DNA from: Simmondsia chinensis | Lineage: Eukaryota > Streptophyta > Magnoliopsida > Caryophyllales > Simmondsiaceae | Reading direction: 5' to 3' | Length of the DNA: 64,000 nucleotides | Assembly (NCBI GenBank): GCA_018398585.1 | Contig: JAGTTD010000024.1 | Coordinates: forward strand, 9,638,071 to 9,702,070 | Notes under the pieces: generated by a model | What the model was told of the DNA's origin: nothing | Databases searched by the model: none | What the model saw: the letters and a program-made list of their open reading frames with translations, nothing else | Shown here: one piece after another, positions 52,487 to 63,735 of the stretch | How the letters are laid out: each line of letters begins with the position of its first letter | How positions within the stretch are numbered: position 1 is the stretch's first letter | Translations under genes and position numbers: made by a program

Positions 52487-55205
52487 GTTTTGCTTGTACT
52501 CCTGGTTTTCTTGTATGTAACAATAATGTGAACAATTTAGTAAAACTGGCTGAATACTTCCAGAATGAGAAATACACCTCAAGATTACAGGGAATTAGTT
52601 TATTATCACCCACCGTACTTAGGTCTTCAAATACAGCATCCTGATTGCATTTCGGGGTTGAGGCAGCCAACCTTCACAATGGTAAAATATCAGATAAGAA
52701 GTTCTCATAGGCATTCTTTCTTTTTTTTTTTTTTAATAATATATTTCATCTTATTGGATACGACCACTTGATAGACGGCGAAATGGGTATTCGGTTTGGT
52801 ACAATGCCACCAGTTTTCTGAAATTTATAGTGATCCTTGATGGTGAGAGGTCGTGGTTGCCAATTTGTGGCTATGTCTCCTTGGTCATGGCCTACTGGTG
52901 GTAGATATCTATGCGTACATAAACTCCTGAAGCAGCTGCAAAGCCATTGCAAATGGATATCATTTTTCCTTCATGTTTCTTTTCTGTGGGTGAGTTTGAG
53001 CTTATGCTGCAGTTTCATGATTGATTGAAGCCCCATTAACTACGTTTGAATTACATTGGTACGATTTTTTTAATCTTTGGAATGCCCTGGATATCTACTT
53101 CTATATACACAGGCACTTATAACCTCTTTATAATTGTATATCAATCTGAATTAATAGAAGAAAGAAAGTAAGTTGTTTTTGAGGAGCATTTTGAAAAACT
53201 TGTCTGGAAGAATGAGATCTAAAGCCATCCTTGTATGATGGTAAATCTATAGTTGGTTCTTTTTCTCTTCCTTATAAAGGATAAGAGCAAACTGGGGAAC
53301 TGGGATGATAATAGTGTGCATGATAGCTCGGTGAGTATGAGCAGGGTCTTCATTTGCTTTGTCGCTTCCATTTGATGCACTTGTTGCTGCCAATCGGGAA
53401 GGATATATCTGAGGTATGGTCCAAAATAAGCAAGAGCATGTTTGAGGTTTCCTTCGACTTTTTTTACGACTTCCTTCGCACCTTTTAGGATGAGCATGTT
53501 TCTTTCTGTTGTATCTTGTGACCAAAGCATCTCATTCTATCCTTTTTTTGTGTAGTCCAACCACCCAAGCATTTCTCCCACATTATTTCTTCTATTGATG
53601 CCACTCCACCAGTCCATTTTCTATATGATGCTTCCAATTCTGTTAATATCCATAGATTAATTGGAACATCCTCACTCCAGTTATGGCCTTTTGAACTTGA
53701 TGGTGATCACCAGATAAGTTTTACTTGATGGTACGCCTTTTAGGTAATCAACCCAGATTAATTACTGCTGCATTCCTTGTCATCCACCTCACATTAATAT
53801 AGCAACATCTTCTCAATTTTACATCATTTAAAGGATTGAGTGGTTCTGTACTTTGTTCCACTCTGAGTTTCACCTCCATGTCATTTTTGCATCTACTCTT
53901 GCTAAATAACACTTGGCCTGAGGACTTCTGATGGTGTTCAGGTGAAGCCCCCTCTGTAGCTGTTGCTGAGCACTTTGCATAGCACTTTCCCTTGACGTCT
54001 GTAGAATATGTCATCAATAATCACGTGCATCATTTTGTAACTTTGCCCAGTGATTCATCCATTACTGTGGTGGAAAAATGAAGAACTCGATGTTTCTCAT
54101 TTGCTTAAGCAATTGACATCTGGAAAAACATTCATGTCATCTATCTGTGTGTGGCCTCTATTCCCCTCACCGGCAGCGGTAGCAAATGTGTCATGTCATG
54201 TTCAAGTTTGAGTTGTCATCTGAGAGGTTCAAAAAAGGGATCAATAGGAACTTGGCCTGTTTTTTGAAATGGGCAAGGAATCACAACTCTAAGCCCAGTA
54301 GCCACCCAATTAGTTGGGTTACCTTTTAATTATTTTGGGTAACTTTTAGTTACATATCACTATGCTAACGTACAAACATGCTAATAAAATGTCCTTATGG
54401 TTGATAATAGCTATTAGTAAATGGGATAAGTATAATTGTGCAAAATAAATTGCCAACTTGACATGACTAAATATATGTAGCAGTAGTACTATACAACTAT
54501 TATATCTCGTATAAATTAGAGAACTATAGGTTTAACATTTTGGAAATGGATTGACCCAATGAAAATCCAATTTCAACCCAATTTAAGACAACTCCAAAAA
54601 CCCCTACTGGTAGATTGTGTTAGCTCTACTAATAGGGGCACCAGTCTCTTTCATCTTTCCAAATTAGATGTATGAAATGCGAATCCCTCTGCATCTATTG
54701 GTGAGATCCTACATATTTTCTAAGTTGAGTTGGCATGCTGCGCTATGAGCTGCTTTTTTCTTCAATCATGCCCACAGGGATTGCTTGAGCCAACAATTAT
54801 CTACAAAACAATGTCTTGATTATTCTCTTGGATATGGTTGACCCAAAGTGATACGATTGTGGTTAGTCTGAACGTTGTTCCCTCAGATTCTGATGATCTT
54901 ATTTGGCCAAAGATGAAAACCTTCAATTTTGACACGTTCAATAATTATCCGTACTTTCATGTTGTGTCCTTAGTGAACGTAATTGTTCCAAAGCTGAAAT
55001 TTTCTAATTCTCAAGAGGACGTCCGTATAATAATATGTGCATATTTGAAAAATGACTAGGCTAACTTACATATTGGTTAAGCTTTCATCCTTTGACAGTT
55101 CCAAGCTTACGTGAACTTTGGTTCATAGCTGATCTTGCGCTATGTGCACTTGGCTTTCACTAATGATTTACTACCAGGGACTCTGTTTTTTATGTACTCG
55201 TATAG
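52487..55205. other. Region upstream of the DprA-like exons; 5' exons not resolved
   Basis: The missing N-terminal exons of the DprA-like gene should lie here, if they are in the window at all. A weak candidate is 52560-52680 (+), which reads RSSNTAS, a stop, then LHFGVEAANLHNGK. On the - strand, 54017-53748 and 53530-53219 hold long frames without any domain I recognise (one contains LKHALAYFGPYLRYILPDWQ). They might be fragments of an unknown gene, but no start, splice pattern or homologue can be given. Confidence 0.3.
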
Positions 55206-55400
55206 TGGCGTTCTGCATATATGAAAAATTGTGAGCACATGGACAAAGGTGGAAATGAGGATGGAAGTGTCCTCAGCATGTTTGGTTCTGAAGATGAATC
55301 TGGTGTTCAGATTCCAACCCAAGCACAGTCTATTGTGGAGGGGTCAGGCTCACTAATGGTGTCTGAGTTCAAACCAGTCCGTGATGTTGATTACATCCAG
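55206..55400 (+). CDS. DprA-like gene, exon A
   Basis: The acceptor 'ctcgtatag' opens TGG-CGT in phase 0; the internal ATG at 55221 is unlikely to be the true start. It encodes an acidic linker (DKGGNEDGSVLSMFGSEDES) and ends at VRDVDYIQ before 'gtaattc'. Confidence 0.75.
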
Positions 55401-58400
55401 GTAATTCTGTGGGTTACTATTTTTTTTTTTTTTTTGGCTTTGCTATGAAGTCTTAGTTTGATTTTATATATTGTAAGTTACCTGTGAAGCATGATTCCCC
55501 TGTGCTATTTCCACGAGTTAGTTATCATACAAAATTGTTCTTTTTATATGTACGTAGACCACTGGCCCTTGACATAGTTGAGTTTTCAACTTTGGCACAA
55601 AGATTTGGTTTTAATGTTGTGGAGACCAAATCTTGATATGATCGATGAATTTAGAATTCAAACATTTGTCAGCAAACCAGTTGATATTCATTTTACTTGA
55701 TGAGTGAAGCACGGCACTAAGCTAGTAAGCTGCTTTGTTTAGTTTTCTGACACTGCTATTAGGACAGTCTTACCTCTTTTTGTAGATGTTTCTGGTTCAA
55801 AAAGTCACCGAATGATTTAATTCTCTTTGTGTCGATCTTCTCAAAATATTTTGTAGGAATTGTTAGCCATTCAACAACAAGGACCAAGATCAATTGGGTT
55901 TTTTGGGACCAGAAATATGGGCTTCATGCATCAAGAGCTTATTGAGATTCTTAGCTATGCTATGGTCATCACTGTAAGTTTTCTTGAAGAAGCTTGTTGA
56001 ATGATCAACATACCTATTTTTTGTCTTCCTTTACGTTTTCAGGTTCTCTTATCCAAAATCTTCTTTTCTCCGCAGAAAAATCACATCTATACATCTGGGG
56101 CATCAGGAACTAATGCAGCTGTCATTAGAGGTGCTTTAAGAGCGGAGAAACCAGAGCTTCTTACTGTGATATTACCTCAAAGTTTGAAAAAGCAACCTCC
56201 AGAAAGCCAGGAATTGCTGGCTAAAGTGAGAACTTATCAAATTTATGTTAGCATCAGATTAAATTTCATAAATCCAAGTTTTCATGGAGTTTTTGCTGCT
56301 CCTTTGACAAAACTTTTCTATCATGTGTCATTCGTTAAGCTTGTGGAATGTTTGAGACAACAAAACATGTCATGAAATTGGCATACATCTAAAGTTTGTG
56401 CACCTTCACTAATTTTCATGTTTTAAGGCCATTCTTTTGTTGCCATTAAATCACTATACATCTTGAATTTGCAGGTCAAAAATGTTATCGAGAAGCCTCA
56501 CAATGATCATTTACCTTTAATAGAAGCCAGCAGGTCTGTAATGGCTCCAGTCTTCTATTTACTAAATCATCACTGATGTTAATGACCATAATGTAGGAAA
56601 AGATTAATAGGCATCTTTAGTCAATTTCTATAATTAGACCTGTTACCATTTGAAGCTCCGACAAACTAGGGATGTTCAATTCACAAAATTCCCCTGTTTT
56701 CCAAGTAATTTTCCAGACTCCCATTTTTTTTTTCCTTTGGAATCAAAGGCATAATTTCAAGATTTTCTTGGAAAATATGGTTTTCCCACTTTTTCCCCTT
56801 TGTACTAAAAATTAGTAAACATCTTTCCTGTGTTTTTTAATTCTTCTTTTATAATAGAAAGGAGTTCTTTATTTTCTAATTTTTCCAAGTGTTTTTTGAA
56901 TTTTCATTTTTCATCGATAACACTTGGAGAACAAAGATAAAAAACCTAAGAAAAGCTTCACGAATTGAAAGCGCTCCACGTCTATGCAAACTCAGAAGTG
57001 TCATACCACCTATATTCTTTTGAATGACTAGGGACTATTTTGACATTAGATCTTTGTTTTTCTTTGCTTTTCTCTCCTTTCAATGGGGGAGTGGAGCACT
57101 CTTTAAGGTTGCTCCTTTATATGGGTTCAAGTCTTGGTAGGGGTTGGATCTAGACTCTATTGCTGTTGCCTGAAAAGTAGCACTGGTCCTGTTTTTTCAT
57201 AAATATATATATATAATATACATGTATGCATATAAAATATACATAATTTATATATAATTATACATATAAATTATATTTTAATATAAATATATTTATATAT
57301 TTACTATACATACTAGGTGAAGGGCAAATCAAGTTGTATTTATGTATACACTTACAAAATTTTCTTACATTTTATATTTAATGTGTAATTTACATATTTA
57401 ATGTGCATATAGAGTGTTAATTTTATATTTATATGTATATAGAAACTATGCATATTTATTATACACTAATGTGTATGTCATATATAAATATGGAAAAACT
57501 GGACGAGTGCTGTTTTTTGGGCAGCAGAACTGGATCCAAGCCCGTCTTGGAAATAACTTTTGTATAAAGGTAAGGGTGAAATAGTGAGCATTTGACCCTC
57601 TAATTTGGTGGAAAGTACTTGGGAAAGGAGGAAGGGTGTGTAACTATTACCTCTTAATTTTTGCCTCTTCTTTTATCTTTTGGAGAGAGTATAACTTGAC
57701 TGGATATGCCAAGCTTTTAATGATTCCACGAGAATCGTTAAATTCTTTTATATTAATGGAAGTTTCCTATCTCCTTCTCTTCTGCTTGCTTTCTTGTTCC
57801 TCCCCCCCCCCCCCCCCCCCCCCACCCCAAGGCAGGCTGAACTCTCTGATAGCTGTGACACTTGAGTGCACGGTTTGCTTTTCAACCTAAATCTAGACTA
57901 CATCAAGTGATGTAGTACGAGGATAATGTAAAATATGAGATTTGTGAATATATCTTGATTAGAACGAGTTTAAGTATATTTTTAACTTCTAAATTGGTGT
58001 AGCAAAAAATTAATGTAGCACAAAAGGAAAACTAATAATTTCTAACTCAATTCTCAAACTATGGATTCAATTTCATTAAGAGATACCTCAATAAAGTACA
58101 TAAGGGTCCTATTTATAGTCGAGGTACCCTGAATCCGAAAATATGAAAAGAAGTCTAATCTAGATCAAACCAGAAAAATAAGAATAATCATAATCTGAGA
58201 AATATAATCCTAATCTAATTAAAATAACAGATGATTCTAAATGATTTTAATCTAATATACACTCATCAAATTCGAAAGGATAAACTAATATTTAAAGAAT
58301 TTAAAAGTTATAAGTATACTCAAACTCCTTGTGATGTAGATATTTTCACGAATCTCATATTTTACATTATCCTTGTATTGCATCACCTAGGCTGATTGAG

Positions 58401-58904
58401 GCTTTTTGGTCTGGGCGATTGTTTGAAACAAGGTCTGTTTAAATACCTGTTCATACTGAATCCCAGGCTGCCAGGTTATTCAATCTAAAATCTAAATAGG
58501 CCAATCTCTGTTTGATCTGATCCCGCTCTAGCATTTTACCCGTTATTGGTCCTGGCTCTGTTGTAGTCCGGTCCAGGTTTGGAAATGAACATGATTAAAG
58601 CAACAAACGCCAAGTTGGACCAAAAGTCTTCTGGATTGGGCCATTTATTATGCGCTTAAGTCATCAGCGTGATGTTTGAAATTTTTATCAGTCTCGTCTT
58701 TTTATGGTCTGGTTGCGATATGAGTGTAGAAATCATATGATAATACGTGGTCTTTATCCCAAGTGCAGGCTGTGTAACAGGGACATCATCTCGCAAGTAC
58801 AACAAGTAATATGCTTCGCCTTCCATGACAGCAAGTTACTCATGGAAACCTGTCAAGAAGCAAAGAATCTTCGAAAGATCGTCACGCTATTTTATCTCGA
58901 CTGA
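55206..58904 (+). CDS. DprA/Smf-like Rossmann-fold (SLOG) protein, plastid type; gene span, 5' exons unresolved
   Basis: Five exons (55206-55400, 55857-55973, 56076-56225, 56475-56533, 58769-58904) splice in phase to 218 residues plus a stop. The fold is shown by GFFGTRNMGFMHQELIEILS, which resembles the nucleotide-binding Gly-rich loop of SLOG/DprA proteins, then YTSGASGTNAAVIRGAL (the second Gly-rich loop) and LLTVILPQSLKKQPPESQEL. The end, CFAFHDSKLLMETCQEAKNL followed by RKIVTLFYLD, fits plant and cyanobacterial homologues annotated 'DNA recombination-mediator protein A'. Bacterial DprA loads RecA on single strands; the plant role is not known to me. All introns are GT-AG and all frames are open, so the gene looks functional. 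Earlier exons, probably with a transit peptide, are missing from my model. Confidence 0.85.
55857..55973 (+). CDS. DprA-like gene, exon B (first Gly-rich loop)
   Basis: Thirty-nine codons, phase 0. It encodes ELLAIQQQGPRSIGFFGTRN and ends at SYAMVIT. The donor is GTAAGT. Confidence 0.92.
56076..56225 (+). CDS. DprA-like gene, exon C (YTSGASGTNAAVIRGAL)
   Basis: Fifty codons, phase 0. The acceptor is 'ctccgcag' and the donor 'gtgaga'. It holds the second nucleotide-binding Gly-rich segment. Confidence 0.92.
56475..56533 (+). CDS. DprA-like gene, exon D
   Basis: Fifty-nine nucleotides, encoding VKNVIEKPHNDHLPLIEAS and the first two bases of an Arg codon, before the donor 'gtctgt'. Confidence 0.88.
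56534..58768 (+). other. 2.2-kb intron of the DprA-like gene
   Basis: It contains a long AT-dinucleotide-rich block (57190-57480), a C-run of about 22 (57801-57822) and a foldback element at about 57908-58387. No coding sequence was recognised. The acceptor 'aagtgcag' is at 58761-58768. Confidence 0.8.
57905..58390. mobile_element. Foldback MITE, inverted ends of about 95 bp
   Basis: The left end 'gtgatgtagtacgaggataa' continues into 'tgtaaaatatgagatttgtg'. The right end has the reverse complement with few changes ('cacgaatctcatattttaca' and 'ttatccttgtattgcatcac'). The core is AT-rich. No target duplication was confirmed. Confidence 0.78.
58769..58904 (+). CDS. DprA-like gene, terminal exon
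   Basis: The first G completes the split Arg codon. It then encodes LCNRDIISQVQQVICFAFHD to LFYLD, with TGA at 58902-58904. The C-terminus matches the family end. Confidence 0.92.
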
Positions 58905-59568
58905 CAAAGCCGTTCCTTCACTTTGTCCATAATTTATTTCCGAGGCAAGGGATGCAAGTTTCCTTATGGGTATGGGAGTTGATTCTTTTTGGGGAAGGTA
59001 AGGGTTTCACCATTATTGTTGGTAGAGTTTTGGCTTGAGTTTTTGCCTCTGCAATTCAGCAACAGTTTGTGCAAATGTTTAGCAGCTGTGAGTACTCAGC
59101 AACGAGGGGCCCATTTTGCTCCTTTGTTCATATAGCAGAAAAGAAGGTTCTTTTCTCTAATCAGTCTTTTTGCACTTCTTGGATGGTAAGTAAGAAAATC
59201 TGAGGATTTTATGATGTTACACTTGGCCTTTGTGGTGTTCAGATAGAATCCACACCGGACTGGGCTGTTTGGTGTGGTCCCAATCCTTGCTTTAAATTTT
59301 ATCGGGTTTTGACCTAGTTTGGTTTGAGTTGAAAGTAGTGAACATTTTGAAGTGTTATAACTCCAGTCAAGATTAGAACCACTACTTAATCGGATGATTC
59401 CATAGGAGATTGGACTACACTGGTATTATTTGGTTTGATATTAGAGCCATCTGGTATTATTCTTATTCGGCCTAACATTTGAATCCTTGAGGGGAAAGTA
59501 CCTCTCTTCAAGGTTGGCACAATCGCTTGGGTCACCCTAATGAGAGGATCGCTTGGCTTACCCATTTT
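58905..59568. other. 3' flank of the DprA-like gene
   Basis: The 3' UTR probably occupies the first few hundred bases. No certain poly(A) signal was chosen. Nothing else recognised. Confidence 0.4.
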
Positions 59569-60217
59569 TGAGGATATTATTTATCTCAAAATTAATATTG
59601 ATTTGATTTGATTTAAATTTGATTTGTGGATATTTGATATGATTTAGTGACCTAATCTAATCGAGATTTGATTGCGATTATGATTAGGTAACTCAATTAT
59701 AAATAGAGGTTGAGGGTGGTGGTTTGAGGTGAAGAAAAAAAAGAGGAAAAAAGTGAGGCTTTTGTGGGATTTGTAAAGGGGTGCCCAGGGGACAACCGGG
59801 CAAGGGGAGAGTGAGAGGTTTAATTGAGAGGTCCTTTGATGATTGAGAGTCGATAAGAGTTTCTAGCTTCCTCTATTCAAAGCTACGTTGTGAGAGGGTT
59901 AGTGGCTCACCTTGTGGCAGCTACATTGAGGAGGGTTAGTGACTCGCCGTGCAGCAGCTGCACTTTGAGAAGGTTGGTGACTTACCGTGCGGTAGTCACA
60001 CTGATAAGGATAATTGATCGGGATGATTGTATGGGGTTGGGGTTATAATTAGAGATTGTAATTCTTAATTTCATAGTGAATTGAGGCACCCGTTTGGGTA
60101 TCGTGGTTTTTCCCTCTAATTGAAAGAGGATTTCCACGTAAATATTGGTGTTATTGTTTCAATGCCTTTTGATGTTTTTCACTTCCGTTATGCTTGATTA
60201 TGTGAATTTTTCCCACA
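59569..60217 (+). repeat. 5' LTR of the non-autonomous LTR element
   Basis: Shared with 60765 to about 61340. Common words include 'atctaatcgagatttgattg', 'gattatgattaggtaact', 'agagattgtaattcttaa' and 'gaattgaggcacccgtttt' (the latter with one change in LTR1). Confidence 0.88.
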
Positions 60218-60764
60218 AGTGGCATCAGAGCATGTTGGGATTGATTGTATGAAGGAAGGCTGACTAAGGGCATAAACGACCTAAATCACAGGTGCCTTGA
60301 GGATGAACAGAGACAAACGCTGACAGTTGAGCGATGAAACCTGTGGTGGTTCCAGTAGAGACAAGGGTTCTGGTGGTCAAAGTACAGCTTTGGGTGGCGT
60401 TGATGACGATGGAAACAGAATTTGTGGGTGATGTTGGTGGTAGGAAATGACGGTGGCGGAGCTTGAAGGTGGTCCGAGCATAGGTTGAAGATGTTGTAGT
60501 GATTATTGATGTGGCTCGTGGAGTGTGGCCAACAGTGATGGTGATCGGACATCAGTATTAGTGGGATGTGATGATGAGCGAAGGTGGTTTGGTGTTGAGC
60601 GATGGTGGCACAAGCGGACTGGACGAGGTTGTGTTGGCTTTGATAGTGGCGGAGAATCCAGTGGTGGCTCGGTGGTGGATGCTTGTTTAGGTCCCTTAGG
60701 GTTTCATGGGAAAAAGATGAAATAGAAAAAAAAATATTAATTTTGAGATAAGGGAAAGGTTTAT

Positions 60765-61340
60765 TGGGATATTATCTATCTCAAAATTAATATTGATCTG
60801 GTTTGATTTAGGGATATTTGATATAATTTATTTACCCAATCTAATCGAGATTTGATTGCGATTATGATTAGGTAACTAAATTATAAATAAAGGTTGAGGG
60901 TGATGGTTTAAGGTGAACAAAAATTAGAGGAAAAATGTCAGGAGTTCGTGGGATTTGCAAAGGGTGCCTAAGGCGGTATCCGGGCAGGGGGAGAGAGAGA
61001 GGTTTAATTGAGAGGTACTTTGATGATTGAGAGTTGATGGAAGTTTGTAGTTTCCTTTATCCAAAAAATATATTGTGAGAGGGTGGTTGGCTTACCATGC
61101 AGGAGCTACATTGAGGGTTTGTGACTCGCGTGCAACAATTATACTTTGAGAGGGTTGGTGACTTAGAGTATAGTAGTCACACTGATGATGATAATTGATG
61201 ATGATGGTTGTATGGGTTGGAGGTTATAATTAGAGATTGTAATTCTTAACTTCATGATGAATTGAGGCACCCGTTTTTTCCCCATAGTTTTTCCTTCTAG
61301 TTGAGAGAGGGCTTCCATGTAAATATTGGTGTTACTGTTT
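60765..61340 (+). repeat. 3' LTR (truncated) of the non-autonomous LTR element
   Basis: Aligns with 59569-60217 but lacks the last 70 bp or so. Many differences from LTR1 (small deletions and substitutions) show a long time since insertion. Confidence 0.85.
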
Positions 61341-61925
61341 TAAATATTTGGGATCCATGGTGCAACAGGACGACGAAGTTGACGAGGATATCAATAACCG
61401 AATTAAAGTAGACTGGCATAAATGGAGGGTGACCTCTGTGGAACTATGTGATAGAAAGTTCCCGTTAAAGTTAAAAGGAAAATACTATAAGATGGTAGTG
61501 AGATCGATCATGTTACACTGGTGAAACGGCATCATACTCAGAAGTTGAATGTGGTGGATATGAGGATGTTGCGGTGGATGTCTAGACACAAGGATAGGAT
61601 CAGAAATGATATTATAAGAAGCAACTTGGGTGTGGCCCTAATTGAGGATAAGTTGAGAGAGCAACATTTGCGGTGGTTTGGGCATGTTTGGAGGAGACCG
61701 ATCACTGCCCCTGTTAGGAGATACGAGCGACTCCATACTACGGATGGGAGGTGGGGGAGAGACAGGCCAAATAAGAGCTGGATGGAGACGATTTAACGTG
61801 ACTTCACCTGGTTAAACCTAAATAAAGAGATGGCCTTAGATAGAGCTGAGTGGAGAATTAGCATAGGTGTAGCTGATATAGCAGCTGGGCATAGGGGAAC
61901 ATAACTAGGCTAGTCTTAGCACTCC
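61341..61925 (+). mobile_element. RTE-clade LINE 3' fragment
   Basis: It starts FKYLGSMVQQDDEVDEDINN and runs in broken frames to MRMLRWMSRHKDRIRNDIIR, then GVALIEDKLREQHLRWFGHV, all C-terminal RTE segments, and ends near 'ctgggcataggggaac'. A 91-codon frame (61521-61796) is the best-preserved piece. It is a 5'-truncated insertion or a recombination product abutting LTR2. Confidence 0.88.
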
Positions 61926-62479
61926 TTGACTTATTAGCGCCTTACTGCTTGCTGTTTGATGCTTTGTGCTATGTTGCGTTTTGCTGGATGCTTTATCGCT
62001 TATTGCTTGTTGCTGCTTTTTTTGCTTTATGCTCTTTTTGCATTGTCGGTCCTTTTTATTTTTAAAATTATTTTAAATATTTTTTGGTTATGTAAGATTG
62101 TTTTGAATATAATTGAAATTCTTACCCTTAATTATATTATTTTTCACGTATCAAGTTAGCTAAATTTAACGGAATTTTAAAAGAGTTATGTGGATTATAT
62201 ATGGAAAAAAAGTTACTAAAGTTCAAGTTATTGTGAAAATATTTTGAAACTCAAGACACCTAAAAATTATATTGCCAAATTTAACGATACTGTAGCCAAA
62301 TTTTATTTGAATTCTTTTATTGTTTTGGAATCTTTGATATAATTTTTGAAGTTTGGGGCTCAAATTGATTTTTTTTAAAAGTTCGGAGAGTGACTTTGAT
62401 AAAATTGGATATTAATGGGAGAGAAGGAAGGAGGAAATAGAGAGAGAGGGGGGGGGGGGGGTGTGCGATTGATTTTGAC
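61926..62479. other. AT-rich spacer; G-run at about 62450
   Basis: The start may be the rest of the RTE 3' UTR ('gctttatgctctttttgcat'). The remainder shows no frame or repeat. A G-run of about 12 lies at 62450-62461. Confidence 0.4.
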
Positions 62480-63100
62480 GAATAGTTTGGGATTGTCTTT
62501 GATGAAATTGTAAGTTCAGCGCTAATGCCCCCACTTTGGCTTCAACTAACTTACCCTAGCAGATAGCGTGCTGCACTGTAGTGGGCTGCTTTGATCTCAC
62601 TTCTAACTCCAAATCGTCATGCTACCTAGTTCAAAAATAATTGATCATTTGGGGTTCATTCAAATCAACCCTTACAGCTACATTATCAAATTTAGCAAGA
62701 TAATCCTTCACTGTTCCTTCTTGCTTCAAGCTCATCAATTCAGATACAAGGTCCTCATAAGCCTTGCCAAATCTACTCTTCAATGCATTTCCCAAAGAGG
62801 TGTAGCTAAATTACCCTTGATTCTCATGTACTTTTGGTGCCATTGAAGGGCTAACCCTCTCAAGTGAATAGAGGCCAATCTAACCTTATCTAATTCAGGA
62901 GTGTTATCAATAAGGAAAAATTGCTCACACATATAAAGCCATCCATTCACATCATCTCCAACAAATAAAGGGAAATCAACCTTGCTTAATCTAGCTGAGT
63001 AGGAAGGATTACCATTATGTAGAATTTGGCCCTGTTCGTTGCCTATCACGTTTGCTGCAGTGGAATTGGAAGCTTTATCACCCAAAGCACCTCTATCCAT
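62480..63100 (-). pseudogene. Ty3/gypsy gag fragment
   Basis: On the - strand the Met at 63100 opens MDRGALGDKAS and runs through KVDFPLFVGDDVNGWLYMCE, FFLIDNTPELDKVRLASIHL and GLALQWHQKYM, the typical retrotransposon gag core. A frameshift near 62790 leads to FGKAYEDLVSELMSLKQEG and TVKDYLAKFDNVAVRVDL. The knuckle, protease and pol are absent because the element is cut off near 62480. Confidence 0.88.
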
Positions 63101-63318
63101 AACTCGTCCTTGCTATAGAGACATAGCAATGATCATCTCTCTCAACTCCTGGAAAGAAGAATGTAGCTCTCTCAATTCCCTAGTTGAATGATCAACCACA
63201 TCATTGGTTGATCTTATCTGAGCTGACAGCACCTCTTCCACAAGCCTCATCTCGGTAGCAGACCTAGTGTTCCCAGCCAGGGAGCAGAATTTCGATCACC
63301 CACAGGCAGAGGAGCAAA

Positions 63319-63735
63319 ACTCTGATACCAATGATACCAGAGGATCCAATTATTGGATCCTAATTACAATCCAATTCAAGACAGAAATGAAATTGAGGGA
63401 GAAAAGAAGAAGAAGTTAGGGAGAACAGACTTTGTATTTCATTCAAGATAAAAACCCTAATCCAATACATCATTATGCTTATATACTAAGCTAGAATTAA
63501 AGGAAATTAATAAGGAAAATAAGAGAATTAATGCAAATACTGAAATAGAAATATTAGTTAAAAACCAAAATGAAATAACTTACATCTAGCTCAAAACACG
63601 TGCCCTGCACATGCCGCACCCTGCCCAGCACGAGCCTAGAACCCCGAATTTCCTGCCAAAAACAGTCTAACAGCTTTATGAATTCTATTCCTCTTGTATC
63701 ATCCTCCAACCAAACGACAACCACACGCAAAATCA
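63319..63735 (-). mobile_element. PBS and 5' LTR of the right-hand Ty3/gypsy element
   Basis: On the - strand 'tggtatcagagt' (complement of 63319-63330) is the initiator Met-tRNA primer site, between an LTR ending at 63332 and the gag above. The LTR's far end is a guess (near 63735); its partner LTR is not in the window. The LTR shares style with 26622-26973, such as 'tttcattcaagataaa' against 'tttcattcataaac', but is not the same family copy. Confidence 0.7.

Larger units (their letters stand above)
59569..61340 (+). mobile_element. Non-autonomous LTR retrotransposon (TRIM/LARD-like), 3' LTR truncated
   Basis: LTR1 is 59569-60217 (649 bp). A PBS 'tggcatcagagc' for initiator Met-tRNA lies at 60220-60231. 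The internal part is only about 547 bp. A purine tract 'agggaaagg' (60751-60759) precedes LTR2, which starts at about 60765 and matches LTR1 up to about 61340, where an RTE fragment begins. The interior has no gag, protease, RT or integrase. It is rich in 'gatggtgg'-like words and open in short frames only. Confidence 0.85.

Noticed and set aside
57190..57500. Matrix-attachment or origin-like AT block
   Set aside because: Only AT richness and TA-dinucleotide runs are seen; that is common in plant introns and proves no function.
60286..60552. His-rich 88-codon - strand frame
   Set aside because: Antisense of the repetitive 'ggtggt'-rich interior of the non-autonomous LTR element; no domain.
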